This document shows, in pieces, positions 16,628 through 23,893 of a DNA stretch of 64,000 nt (the stretch's first letter is position 1; each line of letters opens with the position of its first letter). Under the pieces are notes generated by a model. That model had not been told where the DNA came from. It did not search any database and saw only the letters and a program-made list of their open reading frames with translations. Position numbers and translations under genes: made by a program. The stretch is taken from contig UQHB01000008.1 in assembly GCA_900540735.1 (NCBI GenBank), positions 11,630-75,629 of the forward strand. The letters run 5' to 3'. The stretch is from an uncultured Megasphaera sp. GTDB lineage: Bacteria > Bacillota > Negativicutes > Veillonellales > Megasphaeraceae.

Positions 16628-17602
16628 CTCGCTTTCCTAAAGTTTCGTTTTGGTTCCATAAAAGAGCCAATAAAATACCACTTTGATTGTAACATGTAGA
16701 AACTATATAGACAACAGAACGTTTATTCCCGTATGTATACGCAAAAGTATATCTACCTGAAATAATTAATTATCCTATATATAGAAGATAATAATATATG
16801 TATATAGTAGTAAATATTAAATATATATAGTATATATAGATTATACCTAAAATACATATATATAATATAAGAGTGCATATAAAGAGTAAGCAATCTGGTA
16901 ATATGTCAAGCCTCTAAATGAATCAATTCCAAAAGAATTCCAGAAAAAGGGTGCACTTAATAAGACTTTCCCTTACGTGAAAGAAAAAAGAAAATATGTT
17001 CTGCAAATATTAGGCTTGGTCTACTCTGTCAGAAGAGTAGAGCAGGGAACGCCAATTTTGAGTCAACTCAACGCCTGCGTGCCCTTTAACGGCTCAAAAC
17101 GGGACGACAACGCGACGCAAGGGCAACATACAGACGACAAAACGGCACACAAAGGACGACATGAGCGACGACAGAACGGCACACAAAGGACGAAACATAG
17201 GGGCCACATTAGGGCCACCCAGTACGATACGACGCAATAGCCAACATAAACGCCTTTATAAACGCCGTTTTAAGCGATTTTATTTTGCTCGTCCATATAA
17301 TTTACACCTATAGGAAAATAACGTGCCTTAAAACGGCGTACAGAGCGATAACACAACAAAAAAGCTGCTCCAATACGTTTGTGAGCGCATCGGAGCAGCA
17401 TAAAAGGGGGTGGCTATATAATTACATAGGTAACATAGACATAACGCTATAAAATGCATTGGGGACGTTGTAGATACATGAACGTATACGCCTATATAAC
17501 GGCCTTTTACGTTGTCTAGATACAAAACCATTAATGGTAAAATAAAAAGGCCTTAAAACGGTAAAATAAACGTTGATATAATAGAGGGATTTATTACAAA
17601 AA
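16628..17602. other. ~1 kb intergenic region with AT-rich tract and short repeats
   Basis: No convincing gene. Bases ~16760-16880 are almost entirely A/T (tatata runs). Further right there are repeats of CTTAAAACGG (about 17331 and 17552) and its inverse CCGTTTTAAG (about 17267), a duplicated ACGGCACACAAAGGACGA (about 17144 and 17177), and an inverted repeat CTACTCT-gtcag-AGAGTAG-like at ~17021-17041. It could be a replication origin or regulatory spacer. Confidence 0.4.
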
Positions 17603-17633
17603 AAAATAACCGCCCACTAGTAACGGTTATTTT
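17603..17633. terminator. rho-independent terminator-like hairpin
   Basis: AAAATAACCG (17603-17612) and CGGTTATTTT (17624-17633) pair perfectly, with T or A runs on both sides, so it could end transcription in either direction. Confidence 0.6.
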
Positions 17634-17740
17634 TAATACCACTATGGGGGCTACAACCGTTTGCCAGTGTAGCACCTTTTTTGCATTTTAAGCATATCCT
17701 TTATATAAACCTATGTCAAGTAAAATAGGCATAAAAAAAA

Positions 17741-17763
17741 GAGCGTCCCTCATTGGGACGCTC
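17741..17763 (-). terminator. terminator of the minus-strand accessory operon
   Basis: GAGCGTCCC (17741-17749) pairs with GGGACGCTC (17755-17763). Read on the minus strand the stem is followed by eight T, a standard terminator placed just after the operon that begins at 20078. Confidence 0.8.
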
Positions 17764-17766
17764 ATG

Positions 17767-17823
17767 TTAATCCTTTGCGTAAAAAATTATAAAGAGTAGC
17801 AAAGCGGCTAATAATGTGCCCAT
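17767..17823 (-). CDS. possible tiny membrane peptide, 18 aa
   Basis: ATG at 17823 codes for MGTLLAALLLFIIFYAKD. It has a weak GGCGG site upstream and sits between the operon's last larger gene and the terminator. It is almost a pure transmembrane helix. Too short to be sure. Confidence 0.25.
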   Translation of the reverse strand: MGTLLAALLLFIIFYAKD

Positions 17824-17831
17824 GGCGATTA

Positions 17832-18161
17832 TTACACCGCCTTTGCTGCACGGCTATATAATTTATTATAATGTTTAAATATAGCCGTGTCTTTTAAGGC
17901 TTTATATATAACATCGTCGGCGGTGTCTCTAAATGAGTATGTTTGTAAAAAGACACTCCCGTAACAATTAAATGTTTTATAGCCTCTTTTTAGTCCCTTT
18001 GCGTCTGTCACGTAAGAAAAAAGCCTATTATCATAAGTATCTAAAAATACCATTGTAAAATGTTTATAATCATAACTTTGATAACATTTATTACAATGAC
18101 TTACGATTAACTTTATTTTATTTATGCCTTTAAGGCGTGGAGCTCTATATATTGTAAACAC
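17832..18161 (-). CDS. unknown protein, 109 aa
   Basis: GTG at 18161, overlapping the end of the upstream frame. A basic soluble protein with aromatic-rich stretches (YQSYDYKHFTMVFLDTYDNR). No family recognised. It is one of a run of minus-strand accessory genes with low GC. Confidence 0.5.
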   Translation of the reverse strand: MFTIYRAPRLKGINKIKLIVSHCNKCYQSYDYKHFTMVFLDTYDNRLFSYVTDAKGLKRGYKTFNCYGSVFLQTYSFRDTADDVIYKALKDTAIFKHYNKLYSRAAKAV

Positions 18162-18393
18162 CTTCTTTTTTAATCAATGTTAACCATTCACGCAATGCAA
18201 CCTTAAAGCGTTGTACAGCATATTGACGAGAGCAAAAAGGATAGCAGCGTGTTAAATCGTCACAAGTAATATAAAACACGACCCTTTTACTTTTAACGCT
18301 CTTTACTTGCTTTATAACAATCGGGCGTTTTTTGCCGTTTACAATAATATTTATTTCTTATATAATTATTTCTTTCTTTTCAATTTTAATCAT
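18145..18393 (-). pseudogene. unknown gene with an in-frame TAA
   Basis: ATG at 18393 follows a perfect AGGAGG and gives MIKIEKKEIII, then TAA (18358-18360). The same frame continues with clear coding sequence (NGKKRPIVIKQVKSVKSKRV, then CDDLTRCYPFCSRQ) to TAG at 18145. One stop codon therefore interrupts an otherwise intact ~82 aa gene. Confidence 0.45.
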
Positions 18394-18436
18394 TTTTACC
18401 TCCTAAATAAAACATATAGTTATACATACGCGTATA

Positions 18437-18649
18437 TCAAACACGCATAAAATCGGACAACATATATTTTTGCCTATATCGTACTATATAGCTGTTGCCG
18501 TCACGGTCAATATGGACACGGCACCAACGACGCGGCCCGTTATCCATAGAGACTAAAACTTTATCCTCTATGGTATTGTCAACGGCCCATATATTAAGGC
18601 CGCCGAACGCCGACACACTAAGGATAGCAATAGGTTTGTAATTATACAT
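18437..18649 (-). CDS. unknown small protein, 70 aa
   Basis: ATG at 18649 overlaps the end of the upstream gene and follows AAGGAGGTGCAG. Mostly beta strands predicted (IAILSVSAFGGLNIWAVDN, then WCRVHIDRDGNSYIV). Unknown. Confidence 0.5.
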   Translation of the reverse strand: MYNYKPIAILSVSAFGGLNIWAVDNTIEDKVLVSMDNGPRRWCRVHIDRDGNSYIVRYRQKYMLSDFMRV

Positions 18650-18905
18650 GATACTGCACCTCCTTTTTTACGACATTAAATACATACATGGTTTTATATT
18701 TGCCCTTGTATGTAAAATTGCAATAAAATTTGTCATACATTTTTAATTGCATAACATCTTGACTCTTAAAACGTGCAAATTGACAGTTATAGCCATCGGA
18801 AAAGCACATTTCATAGACGCCGTTACCGTTGGCGTCATTGCGTAACCACTTGACACCAAAAAAAGTACAATTTTCAAAATGGTACGTACCTTTCAAATTT
18901 TTCAT
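18642..18905 (-). CDS. unknown small protein, 87 aa
   Basis: ATG at 18905 follows AAGGAGGAGGC. A beta-rich, aromatic protein (YHFENCTFFGVKWLRND, YNCQFARFKS). It overlaps the next gene of the minus-strand operon by 8 bases. Confidence 0.55.
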   Translation of the reverse strand: MKNLKGTYHFENCTFFGVKWLRNDANGNGVYEMCFSDGYNCQFARFKSQDVMQLKMYDKFYCNFTYKGKYKTMYVFNVVKKEVQYHV

Positions 18906-18920
18906 TTTTTTGCCTCCTCC

Positions 18921-19667
18921 TTAAAGATAAATTTTTTCTAATTCTTTTTTGTACACGTCCTTAAAGTCGTGCGGCATTTCTTCTCGCAGCTCATTAAGGC
19001 GTGCAATATGTCCATTCCATTCATTTACAACCCCTTTAATCTTGTCTTTATAGTCTTTAAGGGTTTTTACCTTAAAGACTATTTGGTCCATATTATTATT
19101 TATAGACTCAATAACATTTGGTGCATTGAGCCTATACGTTTTACCATTTAATACAAAGGGTTTTTTTGTAGCACTTATAAAATGTACTACAGAGTCCCCG
19201 TACCATACCGACATACTTACTATAGGCTTTATATCGGTGTCTACTGCGCTAAAATCTATAGTATACGCGCGGTAATAACCCCTGTAATAAACAGGTTGGA
19301 AAATGGCGCATAATTCGTTTTTAAAATTTTTATTTACCATTTTCCCACCCCATTTTTCGACGACTTTTATAACGGCATCTTTTTTCCCTAGCATGTCATT
19401 ATAAAAGTCTATTCTTTTATTTATTTGCACTTGATATTCTTTATCAAGTGCTTTTTGCTGCTGAATGCGTTCTTTTTCCCTTTTAGCGGCTTTCTTTTCC
19501 CTATAATCGGCCAATTCATCCGCCGTCAACAACCGTCTCCACGCTATGCGGTTAATAGTAGCGGTTAAAACAATATTTATTCTGTCTTCACTTGATAGCT
19601 TTTTAAAAATTTCCGCTCCTTCTTCAAAAGAGCTAATTTTTTTTACAAATTCTTCAAAATTTTTCAT
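18921..19667 (-). CDS. unknown protein, 248 aa, with central coiled coil
   Basis: ATG at 19667 after AGGAGG. The N-terminal ~50 residues are helical (FEEFVKKISSFEEGAEIFKK), followed by a charged helix (REKKAAKREKERIQQQKALD) and a beta-rich C-terminal half. No domain recognised. It is the largest protein of the minus-strand operon. Confidence 0.55.
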   Translation of the reverse strand: MKNFEEFVKKISSFEEGAEIFKKLSSEDRINIVLTATINRIAWRRLLTADELADYREKKAAKREKERIQQQKALDKEYQVQINKRIDFYNDMLGKKDAVIKVVEKWGGKMVNKNFKNELCAIFQPVYYRGYYRAYTIDFSAVDTDIKPIVSMSVWYGDSVVHFISATKKPFVLNGKTYRLNAPNVIESINNNMDQIVFKVKTLKDYKDKIKGVVNEWNGHIARLNELREEMPHDFKDVYKKELEKIYL

Positions 19668-19682
19668 TTTTTTGCCTCCTAA

Positions 19683-19820
19683 TTAATCGCCTATAGCCGC
19701 TAATAAAGCGACTACAAAAAAATAAATAAAAACGGCATATACGGTAAACTCAATGAGTGGGCAAATGGTGCCGTTCCATAAGCCATTATTGCGCGCGTGT
19801 TCGCGCTGCTGTTCTGTCAT
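19683..19820 (-). CDS. small membrane protein, 45 aa
   Basis: ATG at 19820 follows GAGGTGTAGGAAA. The N-terminus is polar (TEQQREHARNNGLW), followed by one long transmembrane helix (FTVYAVFIYFFVVALLAA). Missed by length filters but has a good ribosome site and fits between its neighbours. Confidence 0.5.
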   Translation of the reverse strand: MTEQQREHARNNGLWNGTICPLIEFTVYAVFIYFFVVALLAAIGD

Positions 19821-19835
19821 TTTCCTACACCTCTT

Positions 19836-20078
19836 TTATTCGATATGGCAGTTGTTTTCCTCCCATTTACCATCAATCTTAATGTAACCTCCTATTCTTA
19901 CATCGTCACTTGCTATGGCAGCACTACGTATAATTTCAAATTTATCTGCTTTACTCCCATAAAAAAATAAGATTTTAGGAACCCCATAGCGATAAAATCC
20001 CTTTAGGGTTTTATATTGTGTTAAAAATATCGTTGTTACAGGATTCCCTTTACTATATAAGTCCACTTCTAATCTCAT
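19836..20078 (-). CDS. unknown protein, 80 aa, first gene of the minus-strand operon
   Basis: ATG at 20078 follows AGGAGGTAATCAC. Predicted beta-rich (RLEVDLYSKGNPVTTIFLTQ). A 21-bp inverted repeat lies between its promoter and ribosome site, suggesting repression by the divergently encoded RHH protein at 20228. Confidence 0.55.
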   Translation of the reverse strand: MRLEVDLYSKGNPVTTIFLTQYKTLKGFYRYGVPKILFFYGSKADKFEIIRSAAIASDDVRIGGYIKIDGKWEENNCHIE

Positions 20079-20092
20079 GTGATTACCTCCTG

Positions 20093-20113
20093 TGTACGCA
20101 CAAAGTGCGTACA
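20093..20113. promoter_or_regulatory. palindromic operator, cassette 1
   Basis: TGTACGCAC-aaa-GTGCGTACA is a perfect inverted repeat in the 5' leader of the minus-strand operon. Its TGTAC core recurs in the divergent promoter region (20178-20187), as expected for the binding site of the RHH protein encoded at 20228. Confidence 0.55.
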
Positions 20114-20165
20114 AATTATTTTAAAATTTTTTAGGGAATATATTTCATTCCCTTATCTTGTCTAT

Positions 20166-20205
20166 ATTATACACCCATTGTACATACATTTTTTTATGAT
20201 ATAAT
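20166..20205. promoter_or_regulatory. divergent promoters, cassette 1
   Basis: Plus strand: TTGTAC (20178-20183), 16 bp, TATAAT (20200-20205), leading to the RHH gene. Minus strand: -10 TATAAT at 20171-20166, leading to the operon starting at 20078; its -35 is weak. Confidence 0.6.
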
Positions 20206-20227
20206 ATCAAGCAAAGGCGGTGAAAAT

Positions 20228-20392
20228 ATGGACGATAAAAAGAACAAAACTAGCCGTATAAACTTTAGAATCGATAAAGACATAAAAGACGAATTTACCG
20301 ACATTTTAAAACAAAACGGCGACAACATAAGCGGCTTTTTGACACGTACTATTGTAAAGTACGTGAACGCTCATAAAAAAGATAACGAATAG
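20228..20392 (+). CDS. ribbon-helix-helix (Arc/MetJ-type) regulator, 54 aa
   Basis: Short protein with the RHH pattern: beta strand RINFRIDKDIKDEF, then two helices (TDILKQNGDNISGFLTRTIV). Preceded by a sigma-70 promoter and GGCGGTG. Clearly paralogous to the protein at 21764 (shared SGFLTRTIVKYVN.H). Probably represses both divergent promoters. Confidence 0.75.
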   Translation: MDDKKNKTSRINFRIDKDIKDEFTDILKQNGDNISGFLTRTIVKYVNAHKKDNE

Positions 20393-20401
20393 GGGAGCAC
20401 C

Positions 20402-20809
20402 ATGAACTACATAAAAAAGTTTTTAGACGACAACAACATAAAAATAAATGAGCCGTTTTACCTTGACGGGGTAAATGGAGCCTATTCTTTTGATGAAAAA
20501 TATCATTTGCAATATGAGGGCGCGCGTTATTATGACATGACTTCTATATATTTATTAGCTAATATCTTGTCAGGTAAAAGGCGCGTTCTCAAAGATAAAA
20601 ATAAACGTAAAAACATATGTGATTATTTAGAAATTAAAGAGGGAGAAAAATTCTTTATCTCTTTATATAATAGCGGAAACAGTGAGGGAATATATCAATA
20701 CTCTAACCGTCAATTACTAGATTATGATAATCAACCTAGATATGACATGTTGGAGATGCTATTAAATGATACCCACACAATAATAAAAATGAAGAAAACT
20801 AAGGAATAA
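20402..20809 (+). CDS. phage protein of unknown function, 135 aa
   Basis: ATG 20402 follows AGGGGAG 10 bases after the RHH stop, so it is in the same operon. Starts MNYIKKFLDDNNIKINEPFY, a form I associate with small phage proteins of unknown role. The C-terminal end overlaps the minus-strand gene at 20799. Confidence 0.55.
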   Translation: MNYIKKFLDDNNIKINEPFYLDGVNGAYSFDEKYHLQYEGARYYDMTSIYLLANILSGKRRVLKDKNKRKNICDYLEIKEGEKFFISLYNSGNSEGIYQYSNRQLLDYDNQPRYDMLEMLLNDTHTIIKMKKTKE

Positions 20810-21005
20810 AGAAATTTTTATCAAGCGACGGAATAAAGAAATGTACTTGCGTTCCTATACCGTCGCTATACTCATCACAAGTATAGTTATTTCTAGGCAT
20901 TGACGCGATTCCTTCATTTAAATTCTTTTCGAACCGTCTACGCCACGTGATAAAATCCTTTACGGCGGCGTATTCTTCTTGTGTTAAATTCATGTTTAAT
21001 TTCAT
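20799..21005 (-). CDS. unknown small protein, 68 aa, cassette 2
   Basis: ATG at 21005 (AGGAGGTAAGTAAA upstream). Contains NLTQEEYAAVKDFITWRRRF, a helical segment, and an aromatic C-terminus. It is expressed from a consensus minus-strand promoter with a palindromic operator in its leader. Confidence 0.55.
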   Translation of the reverse strand: MKLNMNLTQEEYAAVKDFITWRRRFEKNLNEGIASMPRNNYTCDEYSDGIGTQVHFFIPSLDKNFFIP

Positions 21006-21028
21006 TTTACTTACCTCCTAATTAAATA

Positions 21029-21046
21029 ATAGTGCTGTTGCACTAT
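21029..21046. promoter_or_regulatory. palindromic operator, cassette 2
   Basis: ATAGTGC-tgtt-GCACTAT. The TGCACTA half-site recurs at ~21074, ~21106 and across the plus-strand -35 (21144-21156), pointing to a specific repressor, probably the RHH protein at 21199. Confidence 0.55.
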
Positions 21047-21060
21047 CTTTCTACGTTCTT

Positions 21061-21177
21061 ATTATACCTCTATTTGCACTAAATAGCAAGCTTTTTAATT
21101 AAACTGCACTATATTTTATATAATTAATTGTAATGAAAAGGAATGCACTTGCACTATGGTAATACTTGATGTATAAT
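21061..21177. promoter_or_regulatory. divergent consensus promoters, cassette 2
   Basis: Minus: TTGCTA (21089-21084), 17 bp, TATAAT (21066-21061). Plus: TTGCAC (21149-21154), 17 bp, TATAAT (21172-21177). Half-sites of the cassette 2 operator overlap both. Confidence 0.7.
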
Positions 21178-21198
21178 ACCACTAAAAGGAGTGATATC

Positions 21199-21366
21199 AT
21201 GTTAAACAAGAAAGAGAAAACCATAGCAATTCAAATAAGGTTGCCAGAGTCGACAAAAAAGAAACTAGATATTATTTTGTCTAAAACTGGCGTAACACAA
21301 TCAAACTTGTTACGGCTATATGTTGATAAATATATATCTACTCATCAAGATTTACTTGACGAGTAG
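21199..21366 (+). CDS. ribbon-helix-helix regulator, 55 aa
   Basis: ATG 21199 follows AAAAGGAGTGATATC. RHH fold: AIQIRLPESTKKKLDIILSK then TGVTQSNLLRLYVDKYI. A different subfamily from the 20228/21764 pair. Probable autoregulator of cassette 2. Confidence 0.7.
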   Translation: MLNKKEKTIAIQIRLPESTKKKLDIILSKTGVTQSNLLRLYVDKYISTHQDLLDE

Positions 21367-21566
21367 AAAAGGCTATGACACCGTTTTCATAGCCTTGTAG
21401 CACGCCCTTGGAAAAGTCAACGTAACCGCCTGAAACCTTTTCAGCGTCTATTACGCTATCGTCACGGCCAGAAAAGGCAACGTAATAGACGGATGCTTTA
21501 TTTCCCTCAATTACGTCCCCGTCTAAGACGCAATAGGCGGCCTTACACGCGAAAAAGGTCCCGCAT
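21338..21566 (-). pseudogene. frame-disrupted unknown gene, copy A (cassette 3)
   Basis: ATG at 21566 with GGAAGGTGA gives MRDLFRV then TAA. In the next frame the coding sequence continues (ACKAAYCVLDGDVIEGNK ... GGYVDFSKGVLQGYENGVI) to TAG at 21338. Removing one T from the CCTTTTTCG run makes one ~75 aa protein. The same offset occurs in the paralogue at 21953. The 3' end overlaps the RHH gene at 21199. Confidence 0.45.
21369..21396. terminator. inverted repeat after the RHH gene of cassette 2
   Basis: AAGGCTATGA (21369-21378) pairs perfectly with TCATAGCCTT (21387-21396), immediately after the RHH stop. It lacks a long T run on the plus strand; it lies inside the 3' part of the opposite gene. 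Confidence 0.4.
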
Positions 21567-21586
21567 TTTATTCACCTTCCTTTCTG

Positions 21587-21607
21587 TGTAGTGATGATGT
21601 CACTACA
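21587..21607. promoter_or_regulatory. palindromic operator, cassette 3
   Basis: TGTAGTGA-tgatg-TCACTACA, in the leader of the copy A gene. The TAGTGACA half-site recurs within the minus-strand promoter spacer (21668-21684). Confidence 0.55.
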
Positions 21608-21661
21608 AAAATATTAAAAAATATATGGAAAGCTTTTTATATCTTCCCTTACCTTAATTAC

Positions 21662-21742
21662 ATTATACTACTATGTCACTACAATGTCAATAATAAAGAC
21701 ACAAAATATAACATTGCTATGACACTTTTTTTATGGTATAAT
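21662..21742. promoter_or_regulatory. divergent consensus promoters, cassette 3
   Basis: Minus: TTGACA (21690-21685), 17 bp, TATAAT (21667-21662), a perfect consensus. Plus: TTGCTA (21714-21719), 17 bp, TATAAT (21737-21742). Confidence 0.75.
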
Positions 21743-21763
21743 CATAAAAAAAGTGGTGACGAT

Positions 21764-21925
21764 ATGGAAAATAAAGACAATAAAAACGCTTTTATCCAAA
21801 TCAGGATAAAAAGGGACTTAAAAGCAGAATTTACGCATCTCTTAAAGCAAAACGGTGATGACGTAAGCGGCTTTCTTACGCGTACAATAGTAAAGTACGT
21901 AAATACGCATAAAGAAAACCAGTAA
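21764..21925 (+). CDS. ribbon-helix-helix regulator, 53 aa
   Basis: RHH protein (FIQIRIKRDLKAEFTHLLKQ, then DDVSGFLTRTIVKYVNTHKE), paralogue of the one at 20228. It has its own consensus promoter and is followed by a terminator, so it forms a one-gene unit. Probably represses itself and the divergent copy A gene. Confidence 0.75.
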   Translation: MENKDNKNAFIQIRIKRDLKAEFTHLLKQNGDDVSGFLTRTIVKYVNTHKENQ

Positions 21926-21954
21926 AGACGGCGCGAATTAACGCCGTCTTTTTT
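21926..21954 (+). terminator. rho-independent terminator
   Basis: AGACGGCG (21926-21933) pairs with CGCCGTCT (21942-21949), followed by a T run. Confidence 0.8.
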
Positions 21955-22148
21955 AGTCAATTATTATAGCGTTTTCGTACCCTTGTAATACATGGGTAGC
22001 AACGTCGTAATAACCGCCTGGCACCATTTCGGCGTCCACTACGCAAGCATTTATAAAGTTTACGTAGTAAACGGGTGCTATGTTGTCGTCAATAACATCG
22101 CCGTCTAAGACACAATAGGCGGCCTTACACGCGAAAAAGGTCCCGCAT
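21953..22148 (-). pseudogene. frame-disrupted unknown gene, copy B
   Basis: Homologue of copy A: after ATGCGGGACCTTTTT the productive frame (ACKAAYCVLDGDVIDDNI, GGYYDVATHVLQGYENAI) is again one base off the ATG frame. The ATG at 22148 has no ribosome site and lies inside the gene at 22105-22269, which looks like recombination between related 5' ends. Confidence 0.4.
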
Positions 22149-22269
22149 TAGTGATTGTCTCGCTATCAAAAGCATCACCGATGACGTAATAAATATTATC
22201 ACCGGCAATTAAATTTTCCCACGCCGAATAATGATTTATTGGCGTGGTAGCGTTAATAAGGTCCCGCAT
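22105..22269 (-). CDS. unknown protein, 54 aa, related to copies A and B
   Basis: ATG at 22269 follows AAGGAGGTGAACAAA. Begins MRDLINATTPINHYSAWENL and has GDNIYYVIGDAFDSETI, which aligns with the YYV...VDAE region of copies A and B. The last ~15 residues come from reading copy B in another frame, so the gene is probably a truncated fusion. Confidence 0.45.
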   Translation of the reverse strand: MRDLINATTPINHYSAWENLIAGDNIYYVIGDAFDSETITNAGPFSRVRPPIVS

Positions 22270-22285
22270 TTTGTTCACCTCCTTA

Positions 22286-22299
22286 ATTACCATGGTAAT
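22286..22299. promoter_or_regulatory. 14-bp palindrome upstream of the 22105-22269 gene
   Basis: ATTACCATGGTAAT is perfectly self-complementary and lies just before the ribosome site. Possible operator; binding protein unknown. Confidence 0.3.
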
Positions 22300-22310
22300 A
22301 CGGTCGCCTT

Positions 22311-22523
22311 TTAGATATTGATGTAACTCTTACAGTTTTTAGCACTGTAAGTTGCTAGGAGTTTACCGCCTCCCACGTGTTGCCACTTCACAAACACATG
22401 GCAACTTGCGTCTAGTCTATTCTGTTTTGCGTGTATGAGCGTCACGCACGCGATTTCTTCCCGGTGCCTTCCCTCATACGCTATCACGTGATAGCGTAGG
22501 GGAATGACCCCGCCTATATTTAT
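22311..22523 (-). CDS. possible unknown protein, 58-70 aa, no standard start
   Basis: A long minus-strand frame reading GRHREEIACVTLIHAKQNRL ... SCHVFVKWQHVGGGKLLATY looks protein-like. GTG at 22487 would give 58 aa but has no ribosome site; ATA at 22523 would give 70 aa. It would be driven by the consensus promoter at 22634-22606. Low certainty. Confidence 0.35.
   Translation of the reverse strand: MNIGGVIPLRYHVIAYEGRHREEIACVTLIHAKQNRLDASCHVFVKWQHVGGGKLLATYSAKNCKSYINI
22477..22498. repeat. 22-bp perfect palindrome
   Basis: Centred on ATCACGTGAT and extending to TACGCT/AGCGTA on each side. It overlaps the possible gene at 22311-22523. May be an operator or RNA hairpin. Confidence 0.4.
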
Positions 22524-22526
22524 GTA

Positions 22527-22548
22527 GTAACAGGAAATATCCTGTTAC
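22527..22548. promoter_or_regulatory. palindromic operator, cassette 4
   Basis: GTAACAGGA-aata-TCCTGTTAC. Related half-sites (ACAGG, AACAGG, CCTGT) recur across the minus-strand promoter at 22614-22640 and near the plus-strand promoter (CCTGT at 22697). Confidence 0.55.
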
Positions 22549-22605
22549 ATTTTATAAAATTTTTTAGGAAGTTCTTTTTTTATTCCCTTCCCTTACCTTG
22601 ATTAT

Positions 22606-22731
22606 ATTATACTACAGGATTGACCCTGTGTCAACAGGAAAATACATGAAATGTCATGAAAAATACAAGAAATAAATAGACATATAAAGGATATTGCCTG
22701 TATTTACAATTACAAAAATCTATGCTATCAT
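22606..22731. promoter_or_regulatory. divergent promoters, cassette 4
   Basis: Minus: TTGACA (22634-22629), 17 bp, TATAAT (22611-22606), perfect consensus. Plus: TTTACA (22703-22708), 17 bp, TATCAT (22726-22731) with an upstream TG. Confidence 0.65.
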
Positions 22732-22753
22732 AATAAAAATGGAGGTAATTATT

Positions 22754-22960
22754 ATGAGAGACAAAACGGATGTTGTAAAGTTGTGGAAAAAATGGCTTAT
22801 TGACATAGACACACCAGAAACGGAAATAGCAAAGGAAGAGGGCGTAAAGCAGCAGACACTAAACGAAAAATTTAGAAAGGGAACTATACCATTACTTGTT
22901 TTTTGGAACATTTTAGAACGCCATGGCTATACAATCGATATTTGCAAAAAGGATAAATAG
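22754..22960 (+). CDS. small HTH-like regulator, 68 aa
   Basis: ATG 22754 follows GGAGGTAATTATT. ETEIAKEEGVKQQTLNEKFR reads as a helix-turn-helix and GTIPLLVFWNILERHGYTI as its continuation. By position it replaces the RHH protein in the fourth divergent cassette, so it probably binds the AACAGG palindrome. Confidence 0.6.
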   Translation: MRDKTDVVKLWKKWLIDIDTPETEIAKEEGVKQQTLNEKFRKGTIPLLVFWNILERHGYTIDICKKDK

Positions 22961-23085
22961 GGACGCTGCGCTATCGTATGAATGAATGTTCATATATAAG
23001 GGTAAAAGAAAAAAGGCCCCGTGATTGGAGCCCAAACTTATCTAATATATTTTTCCAGGAGACAAGAGGCCGTTTCAAAGTCGTC

Positions 23086-23187
23086 TTACATTTCTTCGTT
23101 AACCTCTATATACTCCATGTCGTCCCGTAAATCGGACAACATGGCGGTAATATTTGTTAACCTTTCTTGTAATTTTTTTTCGTCCAT
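23086..23187 (-). CDS. tiny acidic protein, 33 aa
   Basis: ATG at 23187 follows GGAGGCGTAAA. Reads MDEKKLQERLTNITAMLSDL then DDMEYIEVNEEM, a single acidic helix. It lies downstream of the XRE antitoxin-like gene on the same strand and may belong to that operon. Confidence 0.4.
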   Translation of the reverse strand: MDEKKLQERLTNITAMLSDLRDDMEYIEVNEEM

Positions 23188-23197
23188 TTTACGCCTC

Positions 23198-23632
23198 CTA
23201 GTTTTTTAATCCATATTTTTTTATAAAGGCCTGTAATAAACGGCCTTCTTCTTTGTATGTGCTAGTGTCTTCACCCATACAAGAATCAGGGTTTTTGTGT
23301 TGATATGCTAAAAATAAAACAGTCTTTACCATATCTTCATAATTTAAATCATTCGTATTTTCCTCCATGTCAAACCATGAAGCCAATTCAAAATAATCTT
23401 CTTTAAATTCTTGCATCATTTCTTTTTCATTCCTTTCTTTTATGTCTAATTTTAAACTTAAGGCGTCGACTACTTTTAGGAGTGTATCAAGCCTGGGGAT
23501 ATTCTTACCTGACTCCATACGGGCTATAATAGGTTGACTAATACCAGTTATAGTACTAATGTCATGTTGTGATAAATACTTACTTTTACGAGTATCTATA
23601 ATTTTTTGTATAACATTATTTATTTCATTCAT
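23198..23632 (-). CDS. XRE-family HTH regulator (antitoxin-like)
   Basis: A helix-turn-helix of the XRE type at residues ~18-60 (LSQHDISTITGISQPIIARM, ESGKNIPRLDTLLKVVDALS) followed by an acidic helical C-terminus. Third gene after DUF4160- and DUF2442-like proteins; this order is that of toxin-antitoxin-like operons in many Firmicutes. Likely represses the operon through the direct repeats at ~24177-24219. Confidence 0.75.
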   Translation of the reverse strand: MNEINNVIQKIIDTRKSKYLSQHDISTITGISQPIIARMESGKNIPRLDTLLKVVDALSLKLDIKERNEKEMMQEFKEDYFELASWFDMEENTNDLNYEDMVKTVLFLAYQHKNPDSCMGEDTSTYKEEGRLLQAFIKKYGLKN

Positions 23633-23635
23633 TTG

Positions 23636-23881
23636 CTATACCTCATGTCCATATTCATAAAGGGTATCACTAGGCAAATCTATATAGTCTGTCCAATAAA
23701 TCCCGGAACGGCTTGAATCTATTTGCACGTTATTAAATAACCCGTATACCGTTCTTAATTCGCCGTAATGTGGTAACGTCATATCTTCTTTAACATCATA
23801 AATAACTTTTTTGCCGTCGTCAAACTCAATATATAAACGATAATTTGATAACGGCGTTAATGTTTTTATACGTGGTATCAT
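23636..23881 (-). CDS. DUF2442-like protein, 81 aa
   Basis: Pattern PRIKTLTPLSNYRLYIEFDD-GKKVIYDV ... GIYWTD-YIDLPSDTLYE is that of DUF2442, commonly paired with DUF4160. Role in the pair unknown. Confidence 0.75.
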   Translation of the reverse strand: MIPRIKTLTPLSNYRLYIEFDDGKKVIYDVKEDMTLPHYGELRTVYGLFNNVQIDSSRSGIYWTDYIDLPSDTLYEYGHEV

Positions 23882-23893
23882 GGTATACCTCCT

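Noticed and set aside
16977..17240. 87-codon plus-strand open frame
   Set aside because: Consists largely of short DNA repeats and lacks a ribosome site.
20093..22548. CRISPR-like repeats from the recurring palindromes
   Set aside because: Palindromes differ from each other and lie at promoters, not as regular spacers.
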